From assembly GCA_031213475.1 (NCBI GenBank), contig JARUPZ010000025.1, positions 6,955,676 to 7,019,675 of the forward strand: 64,000 nt of DNA. Reading direction: 5' to 3'. Made by a program: the position numbers and the translations under genes. Below are positions 24,501 through 37,900 of the stretch, piece by piece (the stretch's first letter is position 1; every line of letters begins with the position of its first letter). The DNA is from Nereocystis luetkeana (lineage: Eukaryota > Sar > Phaeophyceae > Laminariales > Laminariaceae). The notes beneath the pieces are model-generated. The model was not told where the DNA came from and did no database searches. It was given only the letters and a program-made list of their open reading frames with translations.

Positions 24501-27500
24501 AATACCAGGTAGCAAATACTCCCCGGGCCGGGTAAAACACCTCGCGGGACAGGTCGGGCCGGGTTGGGCGAGGGAGGGTGACCCGACCCGACCCAACCTG
24601 TTATAATTTTAGACACCTCCAAGACCCGACACGACTCGGTCCGACCCGACCCGACCCGACCCGACCCGACCCGACCCGACCCGACCCCACCCCACCCGTG
24701 GAAACGTTCCTGGCCCGACCCGCGGGTCGGGTCATGATTCGTGAAGAGCCGCGCGGTCGCTTCAGGGTCCGTGAAGCATTGTTGGGAAGGTGGAGATTTT
24801 ACAATGTCCTGAAATGTGAGGGGGGGGGGGGGGTCGTGGTGAGTCGTAAAGATCATGTGGAGTTTTTCATTGTGGTGTTTCACTTGAACCTCGCTACTTT
24901 AACGCCTCGTTCCCTCCTGCGTCTCGAATGGAATACGTGATGAATGGTCAGATGGTTTTAAGGCGAGCAACAGATGACCCCCCCCCCCCCCCCCTCCGAA
25001 TCAAATCAACATGCAAGAACGTCCGCACGAGGTACCGAAGCCCGCCTCACTAATTTTTCCTAGTGGAGAATGCAGCTCACATTCCATGCGGTTCGCGGCG
25101 CTGCTTCGCGCTCGGTGCAAGAGCAATCAGTGTCTGCCTGGTCGGTGAAAACCCACCGTGCTCCGCCCGGGCATTGCAGGGTTGCGAGGGTCCGTGGTCG
25201 TACGGAGACGGCCATGCGTGACTCTAAGTGCACCGTGGAGGGTTGACCATACCCCCTACAACAGTACGGTACGCACTCCTTACCATGGAACTGTATATTT
25301 GATGGAAGGCACCCACGGCGTGTAGCATTGACCTGCTGGACACTATTTAACACCACTCTGAAGGACGTAAATAAAAGTACCGCGGGAGAATAAATATCAG
25401 TACGTAACGATTCTTGCATTCCCGTCCAAAAGCGGTAGTGCGCAGCACTGCAGGCACGGCTACCCCACTCTCCTACCTACCCGGAAGACGCCGTCGTAAC
25501 GCGTCATTTGCCCCCGCACGTGTTCAAAAATAGCGTGTACACTGCTTTTCCCAGGGGGGAGCCGTTAACAAGCATTTTATTTCTCACCAGGTAGTACCAC
25601 ACACCCGGTATCTGAGACATGAACAGCTCTGTACGCCGAGGAAGGAAGCGCCGCCAGCCCCCCCCCCCATTCCCTCCCCCCTTCTGCCCCCCGCTTCCCG
25701 CTCCCCCCTCCCTACCTCCCGCCGTCCTTCTCCCTCTTTGCTCCGTCTCGAAAGGGATGTGTGGTCGATGGTCAAGATGACTACTTCACGCAACAAATGG
25801 GTACACGCCCCCTGCCCCCCCCCCCCCCCCCCCCACCCCCCCTGGATGCATGCCTCAACCTGTTTTTATGACATGCGCTCGAGAAGACTGACGTGGGGTT
25901 CACGTGGTCGTCAACCTTGGATGGCGATGAGGGCAAAGAGCGATGGGTGGAAGTCGACTTCGGGGAGATGGTAGCCATGGAATCTTTGATGCTCGCATCA
26001 CCGAGTCACCTGAAAGGCAAGATTAAGAGAAGGGGCGGAGGGGTGGGTACTCATTATCATGCGTTGGCCGTAGTCGTATGCCCACAGACCCTAGGACTCC
26101 TACAATGCCGGGACGGACGACGTCGGGTCTTCACCGACCAGGTAGAGATTGACTGCTTGCACCGAGCGCGAAGCGAAACGTGAGGTGTTCGGCGAGCCGC
26201 ATGAAGGGTGAGCTGCTGCATCCTATTAACACCAAGGACCGCTTGTGAGGCGGACTTGCCAATGGATGGCGGCTTCGAATGCATTGGTTTGTTTTCTGGT
26301 TTGGCCACTTCCAGAGATAAGGGCGGGCTCTGGGTGGACGGTGTATGTTTCCGGCAAGCGTAAAGGCGTGCTGTGGGCACATTGTAGTGGCGTGTTTGTC
26401 GGGGGAGGGAGGGTGGGGGGGCGATCTGGTTCATCTGCCCCCGGCCGTGTATGCGTGACGATGTTGTCCGGAAAGTAGAGCTGTGACTCAACAAAACGAC
26501 AAACTAGTAAAACGGTATGTAGGTGTCGATAGCCAACAAATCTTGCTTTATGTAGTCGGGAAAACAGTCGGTTTGGGGAAGGCAGTTAACTGATGAGAGC
26601 CTGCCAACCGACTCGTTGCCACAACTCGGGTGAGGGAAGCGAGCCAACTTGGCCTCCCCTCCTCAGCTCAGCCCGCCCTCCTCATCTCAGCCCCGACAAA
26701 AACCGAATTAGTGTACCAAGAATACCACATTTAAAAATGCCTCCTTCAATTAATCAAACCCAGTGAATATGTCGGATAGGCGGCACCTCGGGGGAACCAT
26801 TGTCTATTGTTCCGACCAGTTCGTGGCCACTCGCAGCTCTCCGCCGGGAACGACGCAGAAACCACCCAGGGTGATTGATAGCCACGACACGCCAAGCCGC
26901 TGCTGCGAATTGGTTTGATTCAGCCAGGCTCGAGGAACGTGACACGTTTGAAAGGGCTAACCGGGATAGAACTTGGGCTGGATGGACCCAGGGATCGATC
27001 GACTACTGACTTAACTTTAGAGGTGGTATACACGTCGGACTAATTACTAATAGGCACTGAGGTGCCTATGGCCAAACTGACTGACTTTAGTCCGTAAGTC
27101 GGCTGGCAATTTTTTACCGACTACAACACCTAGTTGGTGGCTTGACCACTCTAGGACTGCAGCCCCGTTTGGGGACAAAGCACTCAAATTCTACGTAGTA
27201 TTTATCCCCGAAACGGAACTGTAGTCCCTCCCCCCAAAAAACGTGCCGACTCATATCTCTTTTATGTCGCCAATTTTCCTCGCCCTCCCCCCCCCCCCAT
27301 CTGTAGGCTTAAGGGAAATTTAGCATTCGTCGGTGCTGCGTACCTTGGGTGAACCTCCGCCCTCCCACCCTCTCGAGATGAAAAACAAATATGTGTGATT
27401 CGCTGCAGCGACTCTCGCACACAGGGGCAAAACTGTCTCGTTTCACCCCCCGCCCGCTCCCTCTCTCTCCCCCCGCCATACGTGTTTTTTTTTTCAAAAC

Positions 27501-30500
27501 CAGATCGGGAGTCGTTCGCGGCAACAGCCCCCTTTACAAGAAGCCCATAACTGGTTTAGGTCAATCAACCCAACCCCCGCTCTCCCCCCCCCCCCCCCGC
27601 CGCTCGCCCAAGTCTGAAAAATAAAACAGTTTTTTGTTGTCGTCCGCCGCAACAGCTCTTGCTACGGACCCGAAACTGTATTTTCTCCTGTAGGACTGCA
27701 GATCAATCCCCGCTCTCTCCTCGTCGCACCCCTTCCACCCCTGCCCTCACCTGAAACCCATTTTGGTGTCATTCGCTTTGCAGTACGCTCTTGCAACGGA
27801 CCCGAAGCTATCTCTTGGACCCACCAACCCCCCGTCCTCCCCGCCTCTCTCCCCCCCCCCCCCCCCCCCGCTCTCTGTCTATCTCCGTCCCTCCCCCGCA
27901 CCTATCTGAATAAACTCTCTGTGGCACTCCCTGCAGAACCCCTTGCAGCGGGCCCGAAGCTGTCGCCGACATCTTTCTCGGTGGCAGGGTATGGCAAGGA
28001 CGATACCGACGGGTCTGTGGAGAAGACGGAGGCCATGGTCGGCGAGGTGGTCGGGGGGTGGGGGGGGATCCTTAAGAGCACCCCCCCCGGAAAGCTCCTG
28101 TCGAGGCCGCCAGTTAGGTGCGTTTTTTTTTATTGTGTCCTGAGGTTTGTTTGTGGCTGCGCAACTGTGATTGAAATATAACTCTCCCGCAGTTATCATT
28201 GTTATTATCGATATTGCCTTCGCCATCGTTCGCACGGCAGGAGCGTCGACCACGGTTGATATTGATCACTCATGAAACATTCCCGGACAATAACGAACAA
28301 AACAAAAAAACATCGCGTTGATATTTTGCTTGTTCGGTGTCACTCGGCTGAGTGCGAAAAGCAAAACCCATCGAGTGCCAGACTACGGCCGTGAAGCCGT
28401 CTCCGCATTTATCGCACGTGCACGTTCTATCTTTTTTTTTTCATTTGTCCGGCCCATCTATCACCACCCTTTTTCTCTATCTCTCCCTCCGAGAATAGCT
28501 GTAGCTCAGATCCGGGGTCACATAGTAGGTTCTTCTCCCTCCTCCCCATTACGGCTCGTGCCTTGGGAGGCATTTTTATCTCGAGAAGACTTCAACCCTT
28601 GCCCCCTCTCCCATGGACTGGCGTCGAATTGGCCACCACCGTCCGCGCAGGTTCATGTACGACTTGTTTCGGGCGGTTGCGGAAGCCACCGGGTTTGCAG
28701 ACAGAGAGGCATGCGGCTTGAAGTGGGAGGCTCTTTCGGGTGAGCTTGTTTGCGCGGCTGTTTTATTACCTCAAGAGGCAACACCACCCCCCCCCCACTC
28801 CTGGTATTGTTACGGTGGCTGCCCCTTCTGAACTTGGGCGGTGTTCCAAAACAAATAGTCGGCGACAGACCTGGATGGTGTTGCAAACAAGCCTGCTGCA
28901 ATACGCTATATGTATTTGGGTTTGCAAGAACGAGTCTGCGACAGACGTAGGGGTGTTGCAAACAAGCCTGCTGCAATACACCATACACATACGTATATAT
29001 ACATTTATTGGTTTGCAAATAAGAGTCTGCAACCGACGTAGGTGGTGTGGCAAACAAGCCTGCTGCAATACACCATATACATACGTATATATTTATACTG
29101 GTTTGCAAATACGAGTCTGCAACCAACGTAGGTAGTGTTGCAAACAAGCCTACTGCAATACACCACTCACATACGTATGTATTTATTGTTTTGCAAATAA
29201 GAGCCTGCGATCGACGTAGGCGGTGCCGCAAACAAGCCTGCTGCAATACACTCATGTATGGGTGCAAAGGGTCCGAATCATACCACCCACGTAAAGAAGG
29301 AAGCCTAGAATCCAATGATGACTTACAAGACACGGGAGACTCTATCAACCAAGACCTGAAGACTTTGACGAAAAATTATAGCAATCACAGTAGTCAGCTC
29401 TTACCAATGACTCCTAACCGTCGTTCGGTCCGGAGTCCATCACTTCAGCCGACGCTATGGTTGAAACGAACTGTGTGCGAGACAAACTATTGACGGGATC
29501 ACGAAAGAGGTAGTTTTTTCTCGGCTAGCAAAATATTTTCTGAATTGCCGGGTTTCTTAACCCTAAATAGTCGGAAGGCCAACATACACATATATTTTCC
29601 GCATTTTTTTTGTATACCCAGGCCATGGGATTGTTCGGCAACCATTGCACTCGCGTTTTCTTCACAACCATCTTTCACTTGATATTAGTATGGAGATCCT
29701 TAAGGTTGAGTGGGGAACCCCAGAAAAAAAACTGGTGCACCTCTCTCGCTCAGCACGTGTCGCTGGCTGTATTCGACTCGTAAGCAGCACTGTCGAATGC
29801 TACTGTAAGTGCTGGAGTATGTATCATATCATTCCTGTTACTGTTTTTTCTGAGAACTATGTAGCCGCACTGTTTATGTGTGTGTTTTTTAGCAAACAAG
29901 CGGCTTAGAACCATGGGTATGTAATGGCGTTTGGGTATGTCGTATAGGGCAGACGGGGCTCTTGGACCCTTCTGAGGCAAACTGCAGTCCCGTTTTTTGG
30001 GCAACAGCCCACTCTAATTCCAAGCGATTTGTCCCCCAAACGGGACTGCGGTCTTGAAAAGGTTAGGGGTTTAACTCGACCCTTTTAGAACCGCAGTCCC
30101 GTGAGGGGGAAAAAACACTCAAATTTCAAGTAGTCTGCCCCCAACTGTCCCCAAAACGAGAATGCAGTCCTAAAAGGTCAAAGTCGACTAAAAAAAAACA
30201 AAAAAAAGGCGGCCCACCCACCGCATGATTTATTCAAAATAAAACAAACACAGACACACACATCGGTGCGCGAAGTACAATGATTTGAGAGTGTTACGGG
30301 GGACCATGGTAAACAAGACCAAATACTGTTGTTTCGGGGGGGCATACTTAAGAGGACCTACGGTACACACAAAAACCTACCTGGTATGTATTTTGCGATA
30401 TATTTTCTCACAACATTTGGTCCTGCTTACTATGGTCCCCCGTACTAGTGAAAATAGGTTAAACATATACCAGGTAGATTTTTGTATGTGCCGGAGGTCC

Positions 30501-31915
30501 TATTTTACTATCATGGCCCTCCGCGATCGTGAAATCAGGACCCCGCACAGACACAAAGACCTGCATATTCCCTGCACATTCCCAGCATATTCCCAGCATA
30601 TTCCCAGCATATTCCCAGCACATTCCCTGCACATTCCCAGCATATTCCGGTGTTTATACCACGGAGTAGTGATTTTTCGTGCGGTGTCCCCCGTAACGCG
30701 GTGGTTTGAAGTAGTGGGTCGACCCGAGGGGGGGGGGGGGGGTGCAGCATACTTCAAAAGGGATTGAGCGGGGGGGGGGGGGGGGGGACGACGACGACCT
30801 ACATACGTCGGTTGTTCACCTTCGGTATCGAAGAGCGGGGGATACGTTTTCTTCCTCTTCTTCTTCTTCTTTTCGCGACAAAAAAAAACTGATGGTGTAC
30901 TTGGGGACGCCCGAGAGATAGTGCATGGTATGAGATGGCACGCGAATGATGTTCTTGCAGGGGAGGGGGGAGAGTGGAGGGGGGGTTCAATTTCCCCTCT
31001 CTCGCCAGGTAGTGCATCTGTCCATTGCCGCTGATGCTGCTGCTGTCAACCTCGACGTCATTTTGTGCGGTTAGCACACAGCACACACACACCGCGAAAC
31101 AACAAAACAAAAAACGAACCCCCCCCCCCCCCCCCCGGCTCCTGCCCCCGCCCCGCGCCCGGTTCGGCCGATTGGCACATCTCTCGTAACGCAGGAAAAA
31201 AGGACAAAGTTCGACTGATGGACAGCGTAGCCCAGCTTGTGGCCGACGCCTTAGAATTGGAAACCCCGCCGGCCAAGGGCTCCGACATCGTCCATGGACA
31301 GGAATGCGGCGCGACCAACAGGTGATCTTCTCTCGGCGCGCACCCTTGTTTACCTTTGCGACATGTGCATTCGAGCGAAAGCGGTGAGGTGGGTGGGGCG
31401 GGCGGGCGTACTCGTTTGTGCTTGCCTTAGGCCTTTGACCATTGACCGCGCATCCCTCTCGAGACCGAGCATCGTTCTACTGCTGATGGAGACACCTCCA
31501 ACATTTGGGCGCTCAGTACTTGTGGTGTGGGGGGGGGCTGTACTCGATAGGAGAGATGTACTCGATCTCATGCATGGCCGTAGTCGTAGCCGTATGGCTA
31601 TAGACCCTCGCATCCCTACAACGCCGGGACGGAGCATGTCGGGTTTTCACCGACCAGGCAGACATTGCTTGCACCAAGCGCGAAGCGCCGTGAGGTGTCT
31701 GGCGAGCAGAACGAAGGGTGAGCTGCATCCTACTAAGAACCGCCTTTGAGGCGGACTTGCACATGGACAAATGGTTGCTACTAAGAACCGCTTTTGAGGC
31801 GGACTCGCACATGAATGACAGCTTCAATGATATGACAAATGGTTGACTCGACTCGAGTCGACGAGGGAAAAGGTTTGGAGTATTCTGCGTGTGTCGGGGG
31901 TGGGGGGGGGGGGGG

Positions 31916-31946
<31 letters not shown>

Positions 31947-34900
31947 CTATATGACCCCCGGGTCTGCCTTACGGCGGAGAAGGAGAGAGAGATGAAGGGC
32001 GAACGAAAATGGGAGGGGACAAAATGGGGGGAGAGGGGCGGGGGGGGGGGACGAAACCGCCTCATGTTGTCGAGAACCGATTTAGTCCATCTACGAGAAG
32101 CGAGGCAAAACCTTACCTTTGTTATTTATCTCCTCCTCCACTCAGCAGACCTCCGAGATGTCTCCAGGCCCTTCACTACTTTTATCTTTTTAATACGTAT
32201 ATTATTTTACTGAATGATGATACAAATGCGTCAGCTATGAGTTCGAACGATTGAGCGGTTGATGCTCAAATTTGCCGAGATGCGTCATACGTCGAGCGCG
32301 CGTTCGGTTAAGAACATTCCCTCACAAGCGACAAAGTGCTCAAATATTAATTCGGTCTGATCCATATTTTTAAGCTGACGCGTTCAATTGTTGACGAAAC
32401 TTGTCCACCGACGAGTCGTTGGCCCAGCCCATCTGTCCGGGCGTCAATCAATCAGCCCATACGTTTTTTCCTGCCAATCAGGTCATCGATTTAATGAAAA
32501 CACCCACCTACTGACGGCAACACCAACCGTTGAAAGAGTTAAGCACATTCGTCAACCAACGAGTCAACATCTTGTCAACCAACCAGTCAACCAATTCAGC
32601 AATCAATCAATCAAGCAACCAACCAATCAAATAATTGAACAATCGCACAGCCACCCAATCAGCAACCAACAACACAATCAATAAATGAACAATGAACCAA
32701 AGATCAATATCAAAGCAACCATTCAATCATCTTTTTAAGCATTCAACCAATCAATCAATCTATCAATCAATCAATCAAATCAGTCAACAATTTACCAATG
32801 CAACCAAGCAATCAACAATTAACAGTCAATAAATCCACATTAAACCAATCAACCATTCAACCATCCAACCAACGAATCAATCAATCAATCAATCAATCCA
32901 TCAATCAATCAACCAACCAATCAGTCAGCCAATCAAGCAATACATCAAACAGTCAAATAAAATAAATCAACCAACCGAATTAAATCAAATAATTCGGACT
33001 CGTATCCGCCGGACAGGTTCCTCCAACTACTTGCCCTGGCGGCCCAACGCCACAGCAGCCACAACGATTATCGCAACGAAGAACCCAACCCAGACCCAAT
33101 GTTCTGGGCACGTCAAGTGTCCTTTTCGTCGAGAGAGGACGCTGACAGTGCAACTTGGCAGCCGGCATTCGGAGGAAGGGAAGGGGCCCAGCAGGTGTGA
33201 CGCTTGTCTAGTCTGGTACCTATTCCAACCCACGCCGTGTGAAACGAAACTTATACAGTGTGGTAAAAGCGAGGCCGATATTTATAGACTTGTGTTTTTT
33301 TTGTTGGTCGTGTTTTGTTTTTTCGGCACTGAGGTACTGTATTGCGGGGGGCCATTGTTAATAGGACCAAAATATTGTTAGTAAAAATAGCGAAATATAT
33401 AGGTTTTCGTCTGTACCGCAGGTTCTATTTGATATGGTCCCCCGTAATAGAGTTTGTTGGAGCCTGTGCCCTGTGTTCGCGTGTACCACTCTGACCGAGA
33501 ATGTAGGCACCGCTTGATTTGTGTATAAAACTGCAAACGTACCTTATATTTAGGGACACAGTGGTAATAGGATGATGATGGTGATCTTATCACATCAGCC
33601 CACCCCCTCTCTGGAATCCTGCCTGTGGTCACAAAAACAGGCTGTGAAAAAAATTCAATCTCGATGGGAGAAAACAAACGAGTACACGAAGTAGTGCGCA
33701 CGGCAGTATCACACCAGTTACTTTTTTTTTCTTTCTCTAGCTCGTTTTTTCAAGGGTCCGCCACATCCCCTGCGGGGAGGCACGACAGGTTTTTCTTGTA
33801 TAGTTTTATTTTTCAAATATCGATTTGTCTCCTTTGTTGTTGTTTTTTTTGTTCTTTGTTTCTTTTCGTTTCTCTATTTCACAGAATGTGTATGTCGTGC
33901 CTGTCGTATCCAGTAGGATGGCATGACATTGCATTGCCCACCGCTGTGCTTACTGCATACGTGGCAACGTAGTATCTCTGTGGCGTAGCTTTGTGACCTC
34001 ATAACGTGTGTCTCTCTATTGCTAGGAATGAAGAATCGGCACGGGCACTGGTTGTGCTGGCTATCGACGTGTTCTTCGACATAGGTAGCACATATCCGAT
34101 ACTATTCTTTCTGAATGGTGGGGTTCCTTAACCCCCAAAACGTCAGGATGCCAATCTTGTTCCGAAAAAAGACGCATTCGCATACCTGGGCCATGGGATT
34201 ATTCATCGGGATGCAAATTGAGTTTTGCTGGAGACAGCCTTCGGGTGAGGTATGAAGCTCCTTTGAAGTGAGGAGCCTCTGAAAAATTAGGGTTAACCTC
34301 TATCGTAGGGCGCCTCATCGTGAGAATAATGATGACAGCAGCAACAAACACACCATCAACAACAATCGGACGAGGACGACGATGTCGTGTGTCTCCAGTG
34401 ACGCGTGGCATAGCGCCTACGGCTTTCGGGATCTACTGACGCTACAGTAACTTCTACCATGTATTAGCATCAGCACCGATAGAAAAGTCACCCATAAAAA
34501 ATATTTTTTCGGTAAAGAAAAATTGACTGTGGTACTGAATACCTGCGTCGGTTCCATTCAACCACATCTTGACCCAGTTGCGAATGTGTAGTTGATGACT
34601 CGGGGGGGAATGGGCGAGGCGAGAAAAGGCGGGTGCCGCTACGGGGGGGAGGGAGGAGAAGGGAGCCTGATTGATGTGGATCGTGGGGCTTGAGTTGGGA
34701 GTACGTACGTAGAAGGGAGAGGGAAAACAAGAGCAAAGACAAACAAATGTGGGACGGAATTAAGCAAAAACAACACCAGCAACAACAACAGGAACAACAA
34801 CAACAACTACAACAACAACACCACCAACAACAACAACAACAATAACAACAACAAGCAGGAAACAAGATAAACATTTCTCCACGCTACGTACGTCGTATCT

Positions 34901-37900
34901 CTCCGCGGAATATGCCCATCTTCATGCCCTCAGAGCGCGGCGTTTAGTGAACGATAGGGGGCATGCATGCCTTGTACCAGTCTGGACGGAGCCACGAGGA
35001 CCGCTCGGTATTCACATCGACGTCCGGAAGCCCCAAAACACTCGAACGGTCGGAGGGGTAGCTCTCTCGCCCTCACTTGAACGTTCGGACGACTCTTACA
35101 GGGCATGCCTTTGACACTCGTGCCATTTTTACCCCCGCCAGGGCCCCGAAGAGTCTGGGGACACACACACGGTGACGGTGGCGGGGCCAGCCTTCACCCC
35201 TCCGCTGCGATGCCGGTACCTGAGGCTATCGATCGGTGATACCGCCAACCGACACACGACGTCATCGGGAGGCATGGGAGTTGGAGACAGCAGCGGCGGC
35301 GGCGGCGGCGGCGGCGGCGGGGGCGGCACAGGCAAACCTTGCGCGCGCGTCGGAACATATCAAATAAAGGAGATATATTATCCGCACGTTAATAAGCAGC
35401 AGTTGGTCAGGTATAATAATAGTGCTGCTGTAGTTCTGCAGGTTCTTTCGTACAGTACAGATATACAGCCCGGGCAAACATCAGGCGCTACTTATGGTGC
35501 AGGCCTACAGCCCAAGAAACATGTGGACTATTTAGTAGACCATGCAGGGTGTCTCTCTGCCCGCCTCAATTACGATATTACTATCAAACGGGGCCTATGT
35601 TCCCGTTCAGAGCATGCGGGTTCCACCCAACCGGCACCATGAGCGAGCCAGGTCCCTTCAGATCCCCGGGGATATATTTGCCCTCAGACATCTGTAGATC
35701 ATTAGGTGGGGAACGGTGATCTGCCCAGTCCAATTGTGTGCCATCCTTGTTGTTGTTGATGTCGATGCTGCAGCGTCAGAGCATGCAGCAAAGACGGCGC
35801 TGCTGCAGAAGAGCATGCTGTATCTATAGCGCTGAACATTGGTTCGGGCAGAGGAAAGAACAGCGAACTAGTAACATTAATACTATCTCACAGCCCCTGG
35901 CACGTCGAAGCTGCCTGCACTGACGGTTTCATATCCGAGCAAACCGCCATACCATACAGTACCAACACCCAATATCTTATTGAGTCCTTCTCGCACTACA
36001 ATTACCCAGACATCTTATCGCACCTACCCATCGCCCGAGTTTTGCTGGTGTCCCATCACCTCATCGCCCACAGTCTGGGACAGCGGTCACAGGACGGACG
36101 GCTTCCAATGGCTCCACAAGCAGTAAACAAAATACTCCGCGAAAAAAAAAAAACATGTACCAGGCAGACAATAACGCCTGACCTGCTGCATATGTATATA
36201 ATTGGAACCAGGCAGTGAATCTGTCGCTAGGAACTCGCGGAAGCGAAACATTTACACATGAAAGTATCTGTCGCCGTTAAACTTGTGTGCGATTGATAAA
36301 AAACGAGGACCGTCGCCCGGTCCTGATTCCTTTCAGTTGGGACCTCGGCGGCGGACGCCTGAACCAACTCGAAGGGTGAACATCTCTCTCTACCAGTATA
36401 TCCCTGCATTGAAGGGACTTTTGTGTACTAACATTTCATAAAGACGTTCCTTGCGTTTAGGATCATAGTGGTCGTAAATGTAAGGATCGTTCAGACATAA
36501 ATATCAATACCAAGCGGTACTTAGTTTTACGCTCACAGTGGTTAGCCCCGTCAAAAATTGAGAAACAAGTAAAAAAAATCGTGCACCTCAGGCAAATGCG
36601 TAAACCTTGCTGATCCCTCCGTTCGCGCCCCCCCTCCCCCCCCCCCCCCCTCGGCTCTATGGTCATACGACTACGGCTATGCATGCTAATGAGTACACCC
36701 CCCCCCGTCCCTTCCCCTCCCCTCCCCTTCCCTCCCCTCCCCTCCCCTCCTCTCCTCTCTCCTCCGTTCGCCCAAGGTGGCCCTAGTAGCGAGAAAAGCT
36801 TCACTATTAGCGTTACCGTGGTCGAGCCTAACTCCAGGGGTGTTTGGGGGGTGACAGAAGAAACCGGTCTGGGTCTAATGAACGGGAGGCGCTCTTCCCC
36901 CGGGGAGGACAAGCGCGCAATGGAGGAGGAGGAGGAGAAGGGGGACAGCGCCGGAGGAGGGGGTGGCTTGAGCAGCTTATCTAGCGGTGAGAAGCGGTTT
37001 ATAGTATGAAGGTTGATATGAGACAGCTGCTACGATCAGGGTATATGAAGCAGCCCGATGAGGCGTTCTACGATAGAGGTTCACCCCATTTTTTGCTGAG
37101 GCTCCTCACTTGAGGAGCTCCATGCCTCGCCCGAAAACCGACTACAGCAAAAATCAAATTTCATCCCTACGAATAATCCCATGGCCCAAGTAATAAAAAA
37201 ACGGCATTTTTCGAACCAAGATTGGCATTCCGACGATTGTGGGTTAAGGAACCCCGTCATTCAGAAGCAAAAAGAGCGGAAATGTGCTACCTCTATCGTA
37301 GAACGCGACCGATTTCATTTTATGGCTTGTCACACTCGAGAGTGCGTGTATTTGCTGACGAAAAACAAATAAATATGTATGTACGCAGGCTTAAACCTGC
37401 CGAACATATCTCATGAACTATGGTACCAGGTATTGTACATAGCTGCTTGAACGTGAAAAAAAAAGTGCGACAGAAATGGGGAAAACTCTGTTTCCAGGTA
37501 CTTCCTCAGTTGAGAAAAGCTCCGTCAGTTAGAAATATTTGCCTCTCAAGGCAAAAAACGTGATACCCCTAATTGCATAACCACTCGTACGTACCCCTTC
37601 TTGGATGCTGGGCCGCGGCCCGGCCTGGCCCATCACGATTTCAAAACAAACGGCCTGGCCCGGCCCGGCCCGGACCACCGGCTCATGACAAGCTCTGGAA
37701 ATATTGCCTTGTAAGGCAAAAAAAAAAAGGGAAATTCCAAGTTGCAACCCCTGCCGTGGCGATAAAAACGCCATCCAAGAAGGAACAGAGAAAAAGGGGA
37801 TGATATGTCGTACGCGGTGTACAGGCGTGTATGGTTGAGCCCCACGATTGTGCATTGGTTGAACCCCATGATGGTACGTAGAAACGACGGTCGGGTTGGG

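Noticed and set aside
35236-35331. Longer exon 18 using a GC donor at 35332
   Set aside because: Same phase and possible, but the GT donor at 35236 is canonical and the extra sequence is mostly a glycine repeat.
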